A DNA stretch of 64,000 bases from Aquidulcibacter sp. (GCF_020253525.1 NZ_JADCBK010000002.1:1-64000); one strand, 5' to 3'. Counted from the first letter of the stretch, positions 19,475 through 29,807 are shown. Notes: generated from the letters alone by a model not told the origin. Made by a program: numbers and translations.

Positions 19475-21676
19475 TTATGCGGCCTTTTTCGCGGCCTCGC
19501 CGCCAAAGCGGCCATAGAAGGTTTCGCCGTTTTTCGCCATGTCTTTCAAGAGCTTGTTTGGCTTAAAGCGGGGGCCGTATTTCTTGGCCAAGCGCTCGGC
19601 TTCGGCAACGAAATTGGCGATGCCAATGCCGTCCATAAAGCTGACTGTGCCGCCGGTATAGGGCGCAAAGCCCCAGCCGAGGATAGAGCCGATGTCGGCG
19701 TCGCGTGGGTCGGTGATAACGCCTTCCTCAAAGCAACGTGCGGTTTCCAGAGCCTGACGATAGAGAAGGCGGTTCTTATATTCTTTCACCATAGCAGGAT
19801 CTGCCTCGTGGATCTTGGTTGGCACGACCGAGGTCAGGCCCGGCCAAATCGCCTTGGTGCCGTCTTCCTTATAGTCATAGAAGCCCTTTTTGTTCTTGCG
19901 GCCAAAGCGACCAAGCCCTTCGACCATTTCTTCGATGATCAATTGGCTGGGCGTGGCCACCCATTTATTGCCCAAGTCCTTTTTGGTTTGCTGCGCGACC
20001 TTATAGGCAAGGTCGAGGGCTACTTCGTCTGCCATAGACAATGGCGGCACGGGCATGCCGGTCATGCGGCCCACATTTTCAATGATGGCTGGCTTAATGC
20101 CTTCGGCCAACATTTCTTGGCCTTCTTGCACATAGGTGCCAAAGCAACGGCTGGTGTAGAAGCCGCGGCTGTCATTGACCACGATGGGGGTCTTTTTGAT
20201 CTTCAAGACATAATCAACCGCCTTGGCCAAGGTTTCTTGCGTGGTCTTTTTGCCCATAATGATTTCAACCAGACCCATTTTGTCGACAGGGCTGAAGAAG
20301 TGCACGCCGATGAAATTCTTGGGCCGCTTGGATGCGGTGGCCAAGCTGGTGATGGGTAGGGTGGAGGTGTTGGAACCAAAGACTGCGTTCGGGCCCAACA
20401 TGGCTTCGGCCTTCTGGGTCACATCGGCCTTGATCTCGCGGTTTTCAAATACGGCTTCGATCACGAGATCCGACTTCTTGACATGGGCATAGTCGGTGGT
20501 TTGCGTGATGAGGGCCAAGACGGCATCGGCCTTTTCTTGGGTCATTTTGCCGCGCGAAACAGCCTTATCGAGCAACTTCTTGGAATAATCCTTACCCTTT
20601 TCAGCGGCTTCTTGGCTTTGGTCGATCAGGACGGTTTCAATGCCGGCCATCGCCTGCACATAGGCAATGCCTGCCCCCATCATGCCAGCACCCAAAACCG
20701 AGACCTTTTTGATCTCATATTTGTCAAAGCCTTGTGGACGGTTCGCACCTTTGGCGAGGGCTTGGGTCGACAAGAAGAGCGAGCGCACCATGGCCTTGGC
20801 CGAGGGGCTTGCCATGTTTTTCAAGAAATAGCGTGTTTCGATGCGCAAGGCCGCGTCGATGGGAACTTGCACGCCTTCAAACACCGCGCTCATGATCGCC
20901 TTTTGGGCGGGGTAATTGCCATAAGTGGTTTTCGACAACATAGCATTGCCGCCAACAAAGGTCATGCCGCCACCGGGGGAATAGGGGCCGTCTTTGACGC
21001 GATAGCCCTTAACGTCCCAAGGCGCGACCGCATTTGGATTGGCCAATACCCAAGCCTTGGCTGCTGCAACGGTTTCGCCGGCTGGCACAACGGCACCGAC
21101 GACACCCTTCTTCAAGGCTTCTTGTGGGTTCATGCTGGTGCCTTGCAACAAATGCGGCATGGCATTCATCACGCCAATGAGGCGTGGCAGGCGCTGTGTC
21201 CCGCCTGCACCGGGTAGCAGGCCGACTTTAGCTTCTGGCAGGCCGAATTGGATCTTTGGATTGTCGGCCGCCACGCGGTAATGGCAGGCCAAAGCGATTT
21301 CCAGACCGCCACCCAGTGCCAAGCCTTCGAGCGCACAAGCCACAGGCTTGCCGCAGGTTTCAAGCGCACGCAGCGAACGGTTCAGGCTGAAGCCTTGTTC
21401 GAACGACTTCTTCAGCTTTTCATCTTCAGAGAGATTCTTGTCGGCATCCATGCTGCCGCCACCGATTTCGCCAAGGTCAGCACCTGCGCAGAAACCATTG
21501 TCTTTACCCGAATAAAGCACGGCGCCTTTGATGGCATCATTGCCTTTAATCTCGGCGACCAATTCGCCCATTTCTTTCATCACGCCACCGGTGATGGTGT
21601 TCATGGTCTTGCCTGGAACATCAAATGCGATGTGCAACACGCCATCAGCATCGAGGTTGGTTTTGAAATTTTCCAT
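19475..21676 (-). CDS. Multifunctional enoyl-CoA hydratase / 3-hydroxyacyl-CoA dehydrogenase (FadB/FadJ type)
   Basis: ALEGLALGGGLEIALACHYRVA, GLPEAKVGLLPGAGGTQRLPRL, VSVLGAGMMGAGIAYVQAMAG, GVHFFSPVDKMGLVEII. Confidence 0.96.
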   Translation of the reverse strand: MENFKTNLDADGVLHIAFDVPGKTMNTITGGVMKEMGELVAEIKGNDAIKGAVLYSGKDNGFCAGADLGEIGGGSMDADKNLSEDEKLKKSFEQGFSLNRSLRALETCGKPVACALEGLALGGGLEIALACHYRVAADNPKIQFGLPEAKVGLLPGAGGTQRLPRLIGVMNAMPHLLQGTSMNPQEALKKGVVGAVVPAGETVAAAKAWVLANPNAVAPWDVKGYRVKDGPYSPGGGMTFVGGNAMLSKTTYGNYPAQKAIMSAVFEGVQVPIDAALRIETRYFLKNMASPSAKAMVRSLFLSTQALAKGANRPQGFDKYEIKKVSVLGAGMMGAGIAYVQAMAGIETVLIDQSQEAAEKGKDYSKKLLDKAVSRGKMTQEKADAVLALITQTTDYAHVKKSDLVIEAVFENREIKADVTQKAEAMLGPNAVFGSNTSTLPITSLATASKRPKNFIGVHFFSPVDKMGLVEIIMGKKTTQETLAKAVDYVLKIKKTPIVVNDSRGFYTSRCFGTYVQEGQEMLAEGIKPAIIENVGRMTGMPVPPLSMADEVALDLAYKVAQQTKKDLGNKWVATPSQLIIEEMVEGLGRFGRKNKKGFYDYKEDGTKAIWPGLTSVVPTKIHEADPAMVKEYKNRLLYRQALETARCFEEGVITDPRDADIGSILGWGFAPYTGGTVSFMDGIGIANFVAEAERLAKKYGPRFKPNKLLKDMAKNGETFYGRFGGEAAKKAA

Positions 21677-21775
21677 ATGCGTATCTCCAAAATTCCGGGT
21701 CTTGGCCTCGCCTCGAGGTCGGGCGTCGGCCAGCAAGCGGGCAACCAAGCTGCCCGCGTCACAGGTCAGGTGGGC

Positions 21776-22987
21776 TTAAACCCGCTGGATGATGGTGGCA
21801 GTGCCCATGCCTGCGCCGACGCACAGGGTGATGAGGGCCGTTTCCTTGCCTGTCCGCTCCAACTCGTCGAGCACGGTGCCAAGGATCATGCCGCCGGTAG
21901 CACCCAAGGGGTGGCCCATCGCGATCGCCCCGCCGCACACATTGATCTTGTCATGTGGGATGTTGAGGGCCTGCATAAAGCGCAAAACAACCGAGGCAAA
22001 GGCTTCATTGAGTTCGTAGAGATCAATGTCTTCTGGCTTCATGCCAGCTTTTGCTAATGCCTTGCGGGCAACAAATTCTGGGCCGGTCAACATGATCGAA
22101 GGCTCTGACCCGATTGAGGCCATGGCGATGATCTTGGCGCGTGGCTTCATGCCCGTGGCCTTGGCCATCTTCTTATTGCCGATCAAAACCGCCGAAGCGC
22201 CGTCCACAATGCCCGAGCTATTGCCCGCATGATGCACGTGGTTGATGGTTTCCAATTCCGGATAGCGCTGTTGGATGATGGCATCAAAGCCTGGCATCAT
22301 TGTGCCTTGGGCGATGAAGCTGGCGTCTAGCGAAGCAAGGCTCTGCATGGTGGTATCAGGGCGCATATGCTCGTCATGGGCTAGGATGATGGCACCCATT
22401 TGGTCTTTGACGGGCACGATGGAATTGGCGAAGCGGCCTTCTTTCCAAGCCGTCGCCGCGCGCTTTTGGCTTTCCACCGCATAGGCATCGACGTCATCGC
22501 GAGAGAAGCCGTATTTGGTCGCAATCGTGTCGGCGCCAATGCCTTGTGGGGCAAAATAGGACTTGATGGCGATTGATGGGTCAGAGGCCCAAGCACCGCC
22601 GTCAGAGCCCATGGGCACACGGCTCATGCTTTCAACGCCACCACCAATGGCCATATCGGCTTCACCGGAAATGACTTTGGCCGCTGCCATATTACAAGCT
22701 TCCAGGCCCGACGCGCAGAAGCGGTTGATCTGCACGCCAGCGGTGGTTTCCGCATAATCGGCGTTCAGCACTGCGATGCGGGCGATATCGCTGCCTTGCT
22801 CGCCAACAGGGCTTACGCAACCCAGAACGACGTCGTCGACTTTAGAGGTGTCTAGATTGTTGCGGTCCCGAATGGCCTGCAAGGTTTGGGTGGCTAAGCT
22901 CAAAGCCGTTACTTCATGCAACGACCCGGTATTGCGACCTTTCCCCCGGGGGGTACGGACTGCGTCATAGATAAATGCTTCGGCCAT
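21776..22987 (-). CDS. Acetyl-CoA C-acetyltransferase (thiolase)
   Basis: [69 protein letters not shown]. Confidence 0.96.
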   Translation of the reverse strand: MAEAFIYDAVRTPRGKGRNTGSLHEVTALSLATQTLQAIRDRNNLDTSKVDDVVLGCVSPVGEQGSDIARIAVLNADYAETTAGVQINRFCASGLEACNMAAAKVISGEADMAIGGGVESMSRVPMGSDGGAWASDPSIAIKSYFAPQGIGADTIATKYGFSRDDVDAYAVESQKRAATAWKEGRFANSIVPVKDQMGAIILAHDEHMRPDTTMQSLASLDASFIAQGTMMPGFDAIIQQRYPELETINHVHHAGNSSGIVDGASAVLIGNKKMAKATGMKPRAKIIAMASIGSEPSIMLTGPEFVARKALAKAGMKPEDIDLYELNEAFASVVLRFMQALNIPHDKINVCGGAIAMGHPLGATGGMILGTVLDELERTGKETALITLCVGAGMGTATIIQRV

Positions 22988-23003
22988 TTTGGCGCTCCCT
23001 TTG

Positions 23004-23441
23004 TTATACGTCTGCTTTAATCTGCAAGGGCGTGATCGCCAAGGCAGAAGTGGCTTTGGCGGAGATTTTTCCCCGACAATCATAGAGGTCAGCTTCAGCG
23101 AACATGACGCTGGGACCTTTGTTGGTGATGCGTGCGGCGACCTCAATCTTGCCGACCCGAACTGGGCGCAGATAATGGACGTGCAAATCAATCGTGCTGG
23201 CAAAGCTCTTGGGGGCGACTTTCAACATCGCCATCATGCCCATGACATCATCCAGCATGGCGGAAAGAAATCCGCCCTGAATATAGCCAGTTGGATTGGC
23301 AAATTCGGGCTTGCCCGCAAATTCAACCCGCGCGGTTCCGGCCTTCACATCCATCTCAATCAGCTTGAAGCCCAAAGTTTGTGAGCTTTGCGACGGCTGT
23401 TTCATGCCGATGTCGAGGAAGGTTTGGGCGTGGTCGGTCAT
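23004..23441 (-). CDS. PaaI-type hotdog thioesterase
   Basis: [22 protein letters not shown] hotdog motif. Confidence 0.9.
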   Translation of the reverse strand: MTDHAQTFLDIGMKQPSQSSQTLGFKLIEMDVKAGTARVEFAGKPEFANPTGYIQGGFLSAMLDDVMGMMAMLKVAPKSFASTIDLHVHYLRPVRVGKIEVAARITNKGPSVMFAEADLYDCRGKISAKATSALAITPLQIKADV

Positions 23442-23887
23442 GCACCAATCCTCACGGGGCAGGCCAAAGAATTGCCAATATAGCAAGCCTTATGGGCCTT
23501 ATGGTGCAAGAGGTCGACGTCGGCAGCTCCTGGAATGTTGGCACCACCCCAGCTGATCTTGGGGTTCAGGACCACTTCCACAAAGCGCTCAACCCCCGCA
23601 TCATCCTTGCCCAAGGTGCCGACTGGGGCATCTTGATAGCTATCGACAATGAAGCCAGCCTGTTTGGCAAAGGCTAAGAAGAACATCATGTGGCAACTGG
23701 CCGTCGCCGCCACCACCATCTCTTCAGGGTCAGCTGCCGGCACTGTGTTGGACGGCAACGGCAGGGCGGTTGTCACGGCGATACTCACCCCGCCATCAAA
23801 GCTTGCCTGATGGGTACGGGCATAATGGCCGTCGGTGAAGACGGCGTCTCCGCGTTTCCAAACAATGGAGGCGGTATGTTGGCTCAT
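23438..23887 (-). CDS. OsmC family protein
   Basis: DPEEMVVAATASCHMMFFLAFAKQAGF; ATGA overlap with thioesterase. Confidence 0.92.
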   Translation of the reverse strand: MSQHTASIVWKRGDAVFTDGHYARTHQASFDGGVSIAVTTALPLPSNTVPAADPEEMVVAATASCHMMFFLAFAKQAGFIVDSYQDAPVGTLGKDDAGVERFVEVVLNPKISWGGANIPGAADVDLLHHKAHKACYIGNSLACPVRIGA

Positions 23888-24168
23888 CCCTTGGCCCCAT
23901 CCAGCAAGAGCTGGACTTCATATGCCATCAGGCCTGTCGTCATTTGTTCAAACAAATAGGCGCGATGTTCGGGGATGTTGTCTGCCTGCATATCCTCAAT
24001 CGTTTCTTGAAAGCTCTCAACAGCCAGTTGATTGATTTCATCTTCGGTTGCGGCATGGGCCAAGGCCAAGCGGACCGAAAGCGCACGCAAATTGTCATCG
24101 TTTGGCTCTGGGTTTGCCTCGATCAAAGCAAGCGCATCAGCAATGGCGGAGTGGAGGGGGTCGTTCAC
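23884..24168 (-). CDS. Small hypothetical protein (94 aa, probably helical)
   Basis: GTG start overlapping the upstream acyl-CoA dehydrogenase stop by 4 nt; its stop overlaps the OsmC start by 4 nt. Confidence 0.75.
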   Translation of the reverse strand: MNDPLHSAIADALALIEANPEPNDDNLRALSVRLALAHAATEDEINQLAVESFQETIEDMQADNIPEHRAYLFEQMTTGLMAYEVQLLLDGAKG

Positions 24169-25328
24169 AAGGTCCTCGCAATCAAAACTTTCATGACTTC
24201 ATTGGCCCCGCCATAGATCCGCTGAACGCGGCTGTCGCGCCACATGCGCGCAATGGGCATTTCATTCATATAGCCCCAGCCGCCATGCAATTGTAGGCAT
24301 TCGTCCATCACTTCATTTTCAACGTCCGAAACCCAGTATTTCGCCATGCTGGCGGTAGCAGGGTCGAGCTTGCCTTCCAGCAAAAGCTCGATGCAGCGGT
24401 CACAAAAAGCGCGCGCAACGGTTGCTTTGGTCTTGCATTCGGCCAGTTTGAATTGGGTGTTTTGGAAGTCCATAATCGACTTGCCAAAGGCCTTGCGCTC
24501 TTTGACATAGGCGATGGTTTCTGTCAGCGCGCGTTCCATGCTGGCAACGCCCTGAATGCCGATTTGTAGGCGTTCACTAGCCAATTGCTCCATCAATTGG
24601 ATGAAGCCCATGCCCTCGACGGGACCCAAGAGATTGGACGTTGGTACACGCACATCGTCGAAGAAAAGCTCAGACGTATCTTGGGCGTCTTGACCTACTT
24701 TGTCCAGGTTACGGCCGCGACGGAAGCCTTCGACTTCGTTGGTTTCCACCACGATCAGGCTTGTCCCCTTCGCCCCTTGGGTCGGGTCGGTCTTGGCGAC
24801 CACAATGATCAAATCGGCCGTCGCACCATTGGTGATAAATGTCTTAGAGCCATTGATCACATAATGATTGCCGCTTTTGACGGCGGTGGTTTTAATCCCT
24901 TGCAAGTCAGAGCCAGCACCAGGCTCGGTCATGGCAATGGCGCCAACCAATTCACCCGAAGCCATTTTTGGCAACCATTTCTGCTTCTGCTCTTGGCTGC
25001 CATAATGTTTGATATAAGGCGCGATAATGGCGTTGTGCAAAGGCAGGCCAAAGCCATCAATGCCCATGGTGCCCATCACATCCATAATCACGGCTTCATG
25101 GCGGAAATCGCCCCCACCACCATCAAATTCTTCCGGCATAGACACACACAGGAGGCCAGCTTGACCCGCTTTGGTCCACATCTGCCGGTCCACAATGCCG
25201 TTTTCGCGCCATTTGGCGCACACTTCAGGCGGGGCTTCCTTGGCAAAGAACCCACGGACCGAATCCTCGAACATGGTAAGCTCTTCGCTATCGCGCCAAA
25301 CGGCTTTCGGCATGGTGATGGCTGTCAT
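24165..25328 (-). CDS. Acyl-CoA dehydrogenase
   Basis: [55 protein letters not shown]. Confidence 0.97.
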   Translation of the reverse strand: MTAITMPKAVWRDSEELTMFEDSVRGFFAKEAPPEVCAKWRENGIVDRQMWTKAGQAGLLCVSMPEEFDGGGGDFRHEAVIMDVMGTMGIDGFGLPLHNAIIAPYIKHYGSQEQKQKWLPKMASGELVGAIAMTEPGAGSDLQGIKTTAVKSGNHYVINGSKTFITNGATADLIIVVAKTDPTQGAKGTSLIVVETNEVEGFRRGRNLDKVGQDAQDTSELFFDDVRVPTSNLLGPVEGMGFIQLMEQLASERLQIGIQGVASMERALTETIAYVKERKAFGKSIMDFQNTQFKLAECKTKATVARAFCDRCIELLLEGKLDPATASMAKYWVSDVENEVMDECLQLHGGWGYMNEMPIARMWRDSRVQRIYGGANEVMKVLIARTL

Positions 25329-25367
25329 GGTGTTTCTCCCTTGAGCGTCGACGTTTTGTTGTTGTTT

Positions 25368-25434
25368 GTCCCCTCCCGCGAAGGGGGAGCGGATGAGAAC
25401 GGGCCCTGTCCTCCCCCGCGACCGGGGGAGGATA
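25368..25434. repeat. Pair of REP-like G/C hairpins between two acyl-CoA dehydrogenase genes
   Basis: ctccc-gcgaa-gggag-type hairpin, then tcctccccc-gcgacc-gggggagga (25409-25432). Confidence 0.5.
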
Positions 25435-25437
25435 ATT

Positions 25438-27219
25438 TTAGAACTCCTCGGCGCTCAGCGCCATCACGGGTGCGGCACCGGTTTTGACTTTGGCCAAATG
25501 GCTGGCGATTTCGGGCAAGATACGGTCGACAAAATAGCGGCCGGTCTTGATCTTGGTGTCATAGAAGGGCTCGGTGCCAGCCTTGGCATAGGCCGCCTTA
25601 GCCATCAGGGCCCACATATAGGCAAGCCCTGTCAGGCCGAACACATGGAGATAATCGTGGCTGGATGCCCCGGCATTATCAAAATTGCTCATGCCATTGG
25701 CCATCAGCCACATGGTGGCATCTTGCAATTGCGCGCGGGCAGAAGCGAGGCCTGCGATAAAGGGGGCGAGGTTTTCATCGCCCTCATGCTCGGCCACAAA
25801 TGCGTCGATCTCCGCAAAGAAGGTTTGGATGGCCCGGCCGCCATTGGCCGCGAGCTTGCGACCCACGAGGTCGAGCGCTTGCACGCCATTGGTACCTTCA
25901 TAAATCATGGCGATTTTGCTGTCGCGCAGGAACTGGCTGGCCTGATAATGCTCAGTAAAGCCTGAGCCACCATGGACTTGCAACGCGTCAGAGGCATTCT
26001 TGTGGCCCTTGTCGGTCAAATAGGCTTTGAGGACAGGGGTCAGAAGGCTCATATAATCGCCAGCCTTTTGGCGGACGGCTTCGTCTGGGCTCTTGTGTAA
26101 GAGGTCGCCATAAAGGGCGGTCCAGTACAAGAAGGCGCGACCGCCTTCAGTATGGGCTTTGATGTCCATCAACATGCGGCGGACGTCTGGGTGCACCAAA
26201 ATATTGTCGGCGGGCTGATCTGGCTCTTTCGGGCCGGTCAGGCTGCGGCCTTGGCGGCGGTCCTTTGCGAAAGCAAGCGCTGCTTGATAGGCCGATTCAC
26301 CAACCGCCATGCCTTGCAGGCCGACGCCGAGGCGGGCTTCATTCATCATCACGAACATGATGGACAAGCCCTTATTGGGCTCGCCAATCAAATAGCCCGT
26401 GGCTTCTTCATATTGCATCACGCAGGTGGCATTGCCGTGAATGCCCATTTTTTCTTCAAGGCCCACACAGGTCACGGTGTTGCGCGCACCCAAGCTGCCA
26501 TCGGCATGCACGATGAATTTTGGGACGATGAAGAGCGAAATGCCCTTAACCCCTGCTGGCGCGCCTTCGATACGGGCGAGGACCAAGTGAATGTGGTTTG
26601 ATGTCATCGAGTGTTCGCCACCCGAGATCCAGATCTTTTGGCCCGAAATCTTATAGGTACCATCCGCTTGGGGAACGGCTTTGGTACGCAAGAGGCCCAA
26701 GTCCGTGCCACAATGGGGCTCGGTCAAATTCATCGTACCGGCCCATTCCCCGCTGGCGAGCTTGGGCAGATAGAGGTCCTTCTGCTCGTCTGTGCCGCCT
26801 TCATGGATTGCCGAATAGCAGCCATGGGTGAGGCCCGGATACATGCCAAAGGCCATATTGGCTGACGATGTCATTTCACTATAGGCCATGTTTACCACAT
26901 GGGGCAGGCCTTGGCCGCCATAGGCGGGGTCTGCACTTAAAAGCGGCCAGCCAGCCTCAACCAGCGCATGATAGGCTTCGGTGAAGCCGTCTGGCACGGT
27001 GACCGTATTGTCTGGGTTTAGCTTGCAGCCTTGTTTGTCACCGACCGAATTCAACGGGGCCAGCACATTTTCGCAGAATTTCGCGCCTTCTTCGAGGATT
27101 TGGTCGCGCACATCCTTTGGCGCGTCCGCAAACCCTTCGAGGTTGGAAAACCGGTCTAATTGTAACACATCATCAAATAAAAACTTCATGTCGCGAACGG
27201 GTGCTTGATAGCCCATCAT
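25438..27219 (-). CDS. Acyl-CoA dehydrogenase, long form with extended C-terminal domain
   Basis: TEPHCGTDLGLLRTKA, VHGGSGFTEHYQASQFLRDSKIAMIYEGTNGVQALDLVGRKL. Confidence 0.96.
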   Translation of the reverse strand: MMGYQAPVRDMKFLFDDVLQLDRFSNLEGFADAPKDVRDQILEEGAKFCENVLAPLNSVGDKQGCKLNPDNTVTVPDGFTEAYHALVEAGWPLLSADPAYGGQGLPHVVNMAYSEMTSSANMAFGMYPGLTHGCYSAIHEGGTDEQKDLYLPKLASGEWAGTMNLTEPHCGTDLGLLRTKAVPQADGTYKISGQKIWISGGEHSMTSNHIHLVLARIEGAPAGVKGISLFIVPKFIVHADGSLGARNTVTCVGLEEKMGIHGNATCVMQYEEATGYLIGEPNKGLSIMFVMMNEARLGVGLQGMAVGESAYQAALAFAKDRRQGRSLTGPKEPDQPADNILVHPDVRRMLMDIKAHTEGGRAFLYWTALYGDLLHKSPDEAVRQKAGDYMSLLTPVLKAYLTDKGHKNASDALQVHGGSGFTEHYQASQFLRDSKIAMIYEGTNGVQALDLVGRKLAANGGRAIQTFFAEIDAFVAEHEGDENLAPFIAGLASARAQLQDATMWLMANGMSNFDNAGASSHDYLHVFGLTGLAYMWALMAKAAYAKAGTEPFYDTKIKTGRYFVDRILPEIASHLAKVKTGAAPVMALSAEEF

Positions 27220-27240
27220 GTATCTCCCTTGACAGCCGGT

Positions 27241-27281
27241 AGCGGCTGGTTGGTTTTGAAACTCAAACCGAACCAGCCGCT
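27241..27281. repeat. Strong inverted repeat (16-bp stem) between merR and acyl-CoA dehydrogenase
   Basis: agcggctggttggttt / tgaaactc / aaaccgaaccagccgct, one bulged base, no adjacent U-tract on the minus strand. Confidence 0.7.
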
Positions 27282-27348
27282 GGCCTATCCTTGTTGTTGT
27301 CGTCGTTTTTCTTCGTGAGGGCCCTGAGCAGGCCTTGCCTTGGCTTTT

Positions 27349-27840
27349 TTAAGAGGCTTTTTCGTTTACAAAGGTGGCATCTTCGCCATCGAGGCGGGCA
27401 CGCGCGACCGCGTCATAGGCAGATGCCCCGGCCACTGCCAGATCAGCAGGGGCCTTCGCCAATTGCTCATTGAGCCATTGGACGCCGTTTTCGAGAGTCT
27501 CGATCGACCCAACAATGTCTTCACGCTGACGCTTCAACAGCTCAATTTGCTTGATATATTTGTCGCGTGTGCGCTGCATCTGGGTGCGCTGATTGTCGCC
27601 CAGATCATAGAGGTCGATCATCTCGCGGATTTCCGACAAGGAAAACCCGACCCGCTTACCGCGCAAAATCAGCTTCAAGCGGGCACGGTCACGTACCGAA
27701 TAATGCCTGTTCAGGCCTTCGCGTGCTGGGCTTAAAAGCCCTTTGTCTTCATAAAAGCGCAAAGCGCGGGCGGTCGCACCAAATTCACGCGATAATTCAC
27801 CGATCGTCCAAACCCTGTTCTTCTCAGTTTGATCAGACAT
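27349..27840 (-). CDS. MerR family transcriptional regulator
   Basis: VWTIGELSREFGATARALRFYEDKGLLSPAREGLNRHYSVRDRARLKLILRGKRVGFSLSEI; start at ATG 27840, not the longer ORF. Confidence 0.93.
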   Translation of the reverse strand: MSDQTEKNRVWTIGELSREFGATARALRFYEDKGLLSPAREGLNRHYSVRDRARLKLILRGKRVGFSLSEIREMIDLYDLGDNQRTQMQRTRDKYIKQIELLKRQREDIVGSIETLENGVQWLNEQLAKAPADLAVAGASAYDAVARARLDGEDATFVNEKAS

Positions 27841-27877
27841 AAAAGACCTCCAGAGGTGACCTTGGACTCGCGTGTGG

Positions 27878-27900
27878 CTTACGTTTACGCACACGTCAAG
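27878..27900. promoter_or_regulatory. Candidate MerR-type operator
   Basis: cttacgtttacgcacacgtcaag, imperfect palindrome (CTTACGT ... ACGTCAAG) 38 nt upstream of the MerR start. Confidence 0.4.
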
Positions 27901-28038
27901 TAAAATCTTAGTGTTACCGGCCCCACGGGATTGGGGAAATGCCAGTCTCGCTACCCCGCTTGCACGAACCCGCGTGCTTCTTCTTTGGTTTTCAGCTTTG
28001 TTGCGAGCCCGAAACAAAGTGAGTGGGGAAAACCAGTC

Positions 28039-28509
28039 GTGCGTATCAAACTGTGGAATGTTGCTTTGGCTGTTGGCGGGTTGGTGGCTTTGGCCAGTGT
28101 TTCGGCTGAAGCAGGGGCCTATCGGCGGCCCATGGATGCAGCAAGTGTTGCAGCCCCCATCCCAAACCAAGATGTTTCTTCCTATGGTCAGGGTGAGCAT
28201 ACCGGTCGTTCCAACAGTGGTCGGACAACCCCTACGGGCTATCCGGCCGAGACTGAGGTCAATTTTGCTTGGAATGGCATGGAAGGGCCCGCTTATGGCT
28301 ATGGCTATACGCTCAATCTGCCTGCCGATGGCAATTGGCGCTTTATTGAGCCGCGATGCTATGGCAGCCGGACCGGCCAGGTCTGTGTTGAGGGTCATTG
28401 GGTGCGCCGCAAACCCGGACGCTGCGAAGAGGTAACCGCCCACAGTGTGCGTCGTGGCAATTATATCCGCATGGTGCCGCCGGGCCCTGTTGCCAGTTGT
28501 CGACGCTAA
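28039..28509 (+). CDS. Exported hypothetical protein
   Basis: GTG start 28039: MRIKLWNVALAVGGLVALASVSAEAGA signal peptide; Cys-containing C-terminus. Confidence 0.7.
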   Translation: MRIKLWNVALAVGGLVALASVSAEAGAYRRPMDAASVAAPIPNQDVSSYGQGEHTGRSNSGRTTPTGYPAETEVNFAWNGMEGPAYGYGYTLNLPADGNWRFIEPRCYGSRTGQVCVEGHWVRRKPGRCEEVTAHSVRRGNYIRMVPPGPVASCRR

Positions 28510-28547
28510 GGCTGGTCTCGGCCGCCTAAAGCCGCTAACAATGCGGT

Positions 28548-29024
28548 ATGCTGGACGATCAGGATCAGGCGCGGGATGCCTATTGGATGGGGCGGGCTTT
28601 TGAGCTTGCAGAGCAGGCCGCCCGCTTGGGCGAGGCCCCGATTGGGGCTGTTTTAGTGGATAGCAAAACCCAAGTCCTGGTTGCTGAAGCCCATAATGAG
28701 CCGATTACTTTGCACGATCCATCTGGTCATGCTGAAATCTTGGCGATCCGGCGGGCGGGGGAGGCTTTAGCCAATTATCGGCTGGCCCCAGACCTAACCC
28801 TTTATGTGACCTTAGAGCCCTGCACCATGTGCGCTGGCGCTATCAGCCACGCCCGCATCGCCCGTTTGGTTTATGGCGCGTCGGACCCCAAAGGTGGGGC
28901 AGTGGAGCATGGGGTTCGGTTTTTTGAGCAAAAAACCTGTCATTGGCGACCCAAAGTGACAGCGGGTATCTTGGCGGATCGCTGCGCCGAGATTTTGCGC
29001 ACGTTCTTCCGTGCCCGGCGCTGA
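28548..29024 (+). CDS. tadA: tRNA-specific adenosine deaminase / CMP-dCMP deaminase family
   Basis: HAEILAIR and PCTMCAGAISHARI zinc motifs, AP(I)GAVLV N-terminus. Confidence 0.93.
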   Translation: MLDDQDQARDAYWMGRAFELAEQAARLGEAPIGAVLVDSKTQVLVAEAHNEPITLHDPSGHAEILAIRRAGEALANYRLAPDLTLYVTLEPCTMCAGAISHARIARLVYGASDPKGGAVEHGVRFFEQKTCHWRPKVTAGILADRCAEILRTFFRARR

Positions 29025-29246
29025 TAGAGCCCTTCCATTTCAGAGTGAGCCATTTGACCGTTTAATCGGCCCGTTGATTTTGACCAGAAAATACAATAAT
29101 TACCCATTGGTTATACGGCGAGATACTGTTCTTAAAGGACCACTTCCTCGCGATATAGGTGGATCAAATGAAGGATTCCCAGTTTCGGGGTCAATTCAGA
29201 CCGCAAGAATTAAAATATCATTGTAATCAATAAATAAGAGAGTGCC

Positions 29247-29669
29247 TTGGCGTTAGCATACCATCCAAAACGCGGGACAATTGTCTGTGTGGATTTTGAC
29301 CAGGGCTTTCGAAAGCCAGAAATGGTAAAGAGGAGGCTATGTGTTGTTATGTCGCCGCCCATTGAAGCGCGTGTGGGACTCTGCACGGTGGTGCCATTAA
29401 GCACGACGATGCCAAACCCAAGCCAAAGATATCATTGTAAGTTGGATATCCCCTTCCGTTTGCCTGAACCTTGGGGAAATGTCAGCCGCTGGGTGAAGGG
29501 TGACATGATATGTGCAGTAGGGCTTCATCGCCTTGATCTGTTGCGTTTGGGCAAAGATTTAACTGGAAAGAGGATTTACCAGCTAAGTAAGCTTCCTGCG
29601 GCACAGATGAGAACCATAAGTAATTGCGTGCTTTATGGCCTCGGCCTTCCCCCTTTGACTCAAGGGTAA
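29247..29669 (+). CDS. PemK/MazF-like toxin-fold protein
   Basis: PKRGTIVCVDFDQGFRKPEMVKRRLCVVMSPP...LCTVVPLSTT matches the MazF/PemK core pattern. Confidence 0.8.
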   Translation: MALAYHPKRGTIVCVDFDQGFRKPEMVKRRLCVVMSPPIEARVGLCTVVPLSTTMPNPSQRYHCKLDIPFRLPEPWGNVSRWVKGDMICAVGLHRLDLLRLGKDLTGKRIYQLSKLPAAQMRTISNCVLYGLGLPPLTQG

Positions 29670-29776
29670 TGTCGCGATAGATTTGTGATGTGACGGCTCT
29701 GCCTTGGCATCCGTATTAAGACCCTACCAAGGGCCATTGATCATGAAGAGATAAGCAATCTTTTGGTCAATGCTTT

Positions 29777-29807
29777 AAAGCCCTTCGGCGAGAGCCGAAG
29801 GGCTTTT
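29777..29807 (+). terminator. Rho-independent terminator
   Basis: aaagcccttcggc-gaga-gccgaagggctttt, 13-bp perfect stem. Confidence 0.9.

Noticed and set aside
20483-22057. Long plus-strand ORFs (244 aa, 269 aa) antisense to fadB-like/thiolase genes
   Set aside because: Translation lacks domain sense; minus strand encodes well-conserved enzymes.
27841-28443. N-terminal 200-aa extension of the MerR ORF
   Set aside because: Runs antisense through the 28039-28509 gene; the MerR HTH begins right after ATG 27840.
29029-29246. ToxI-like tandem repeats for a type III toxin-antitoxin system upstream of the MazF-fold gene
   Set aside because: No tandem repeat of the expected ~30-40 nt period; the terminator lies downstream, not upstream, of the toxin.
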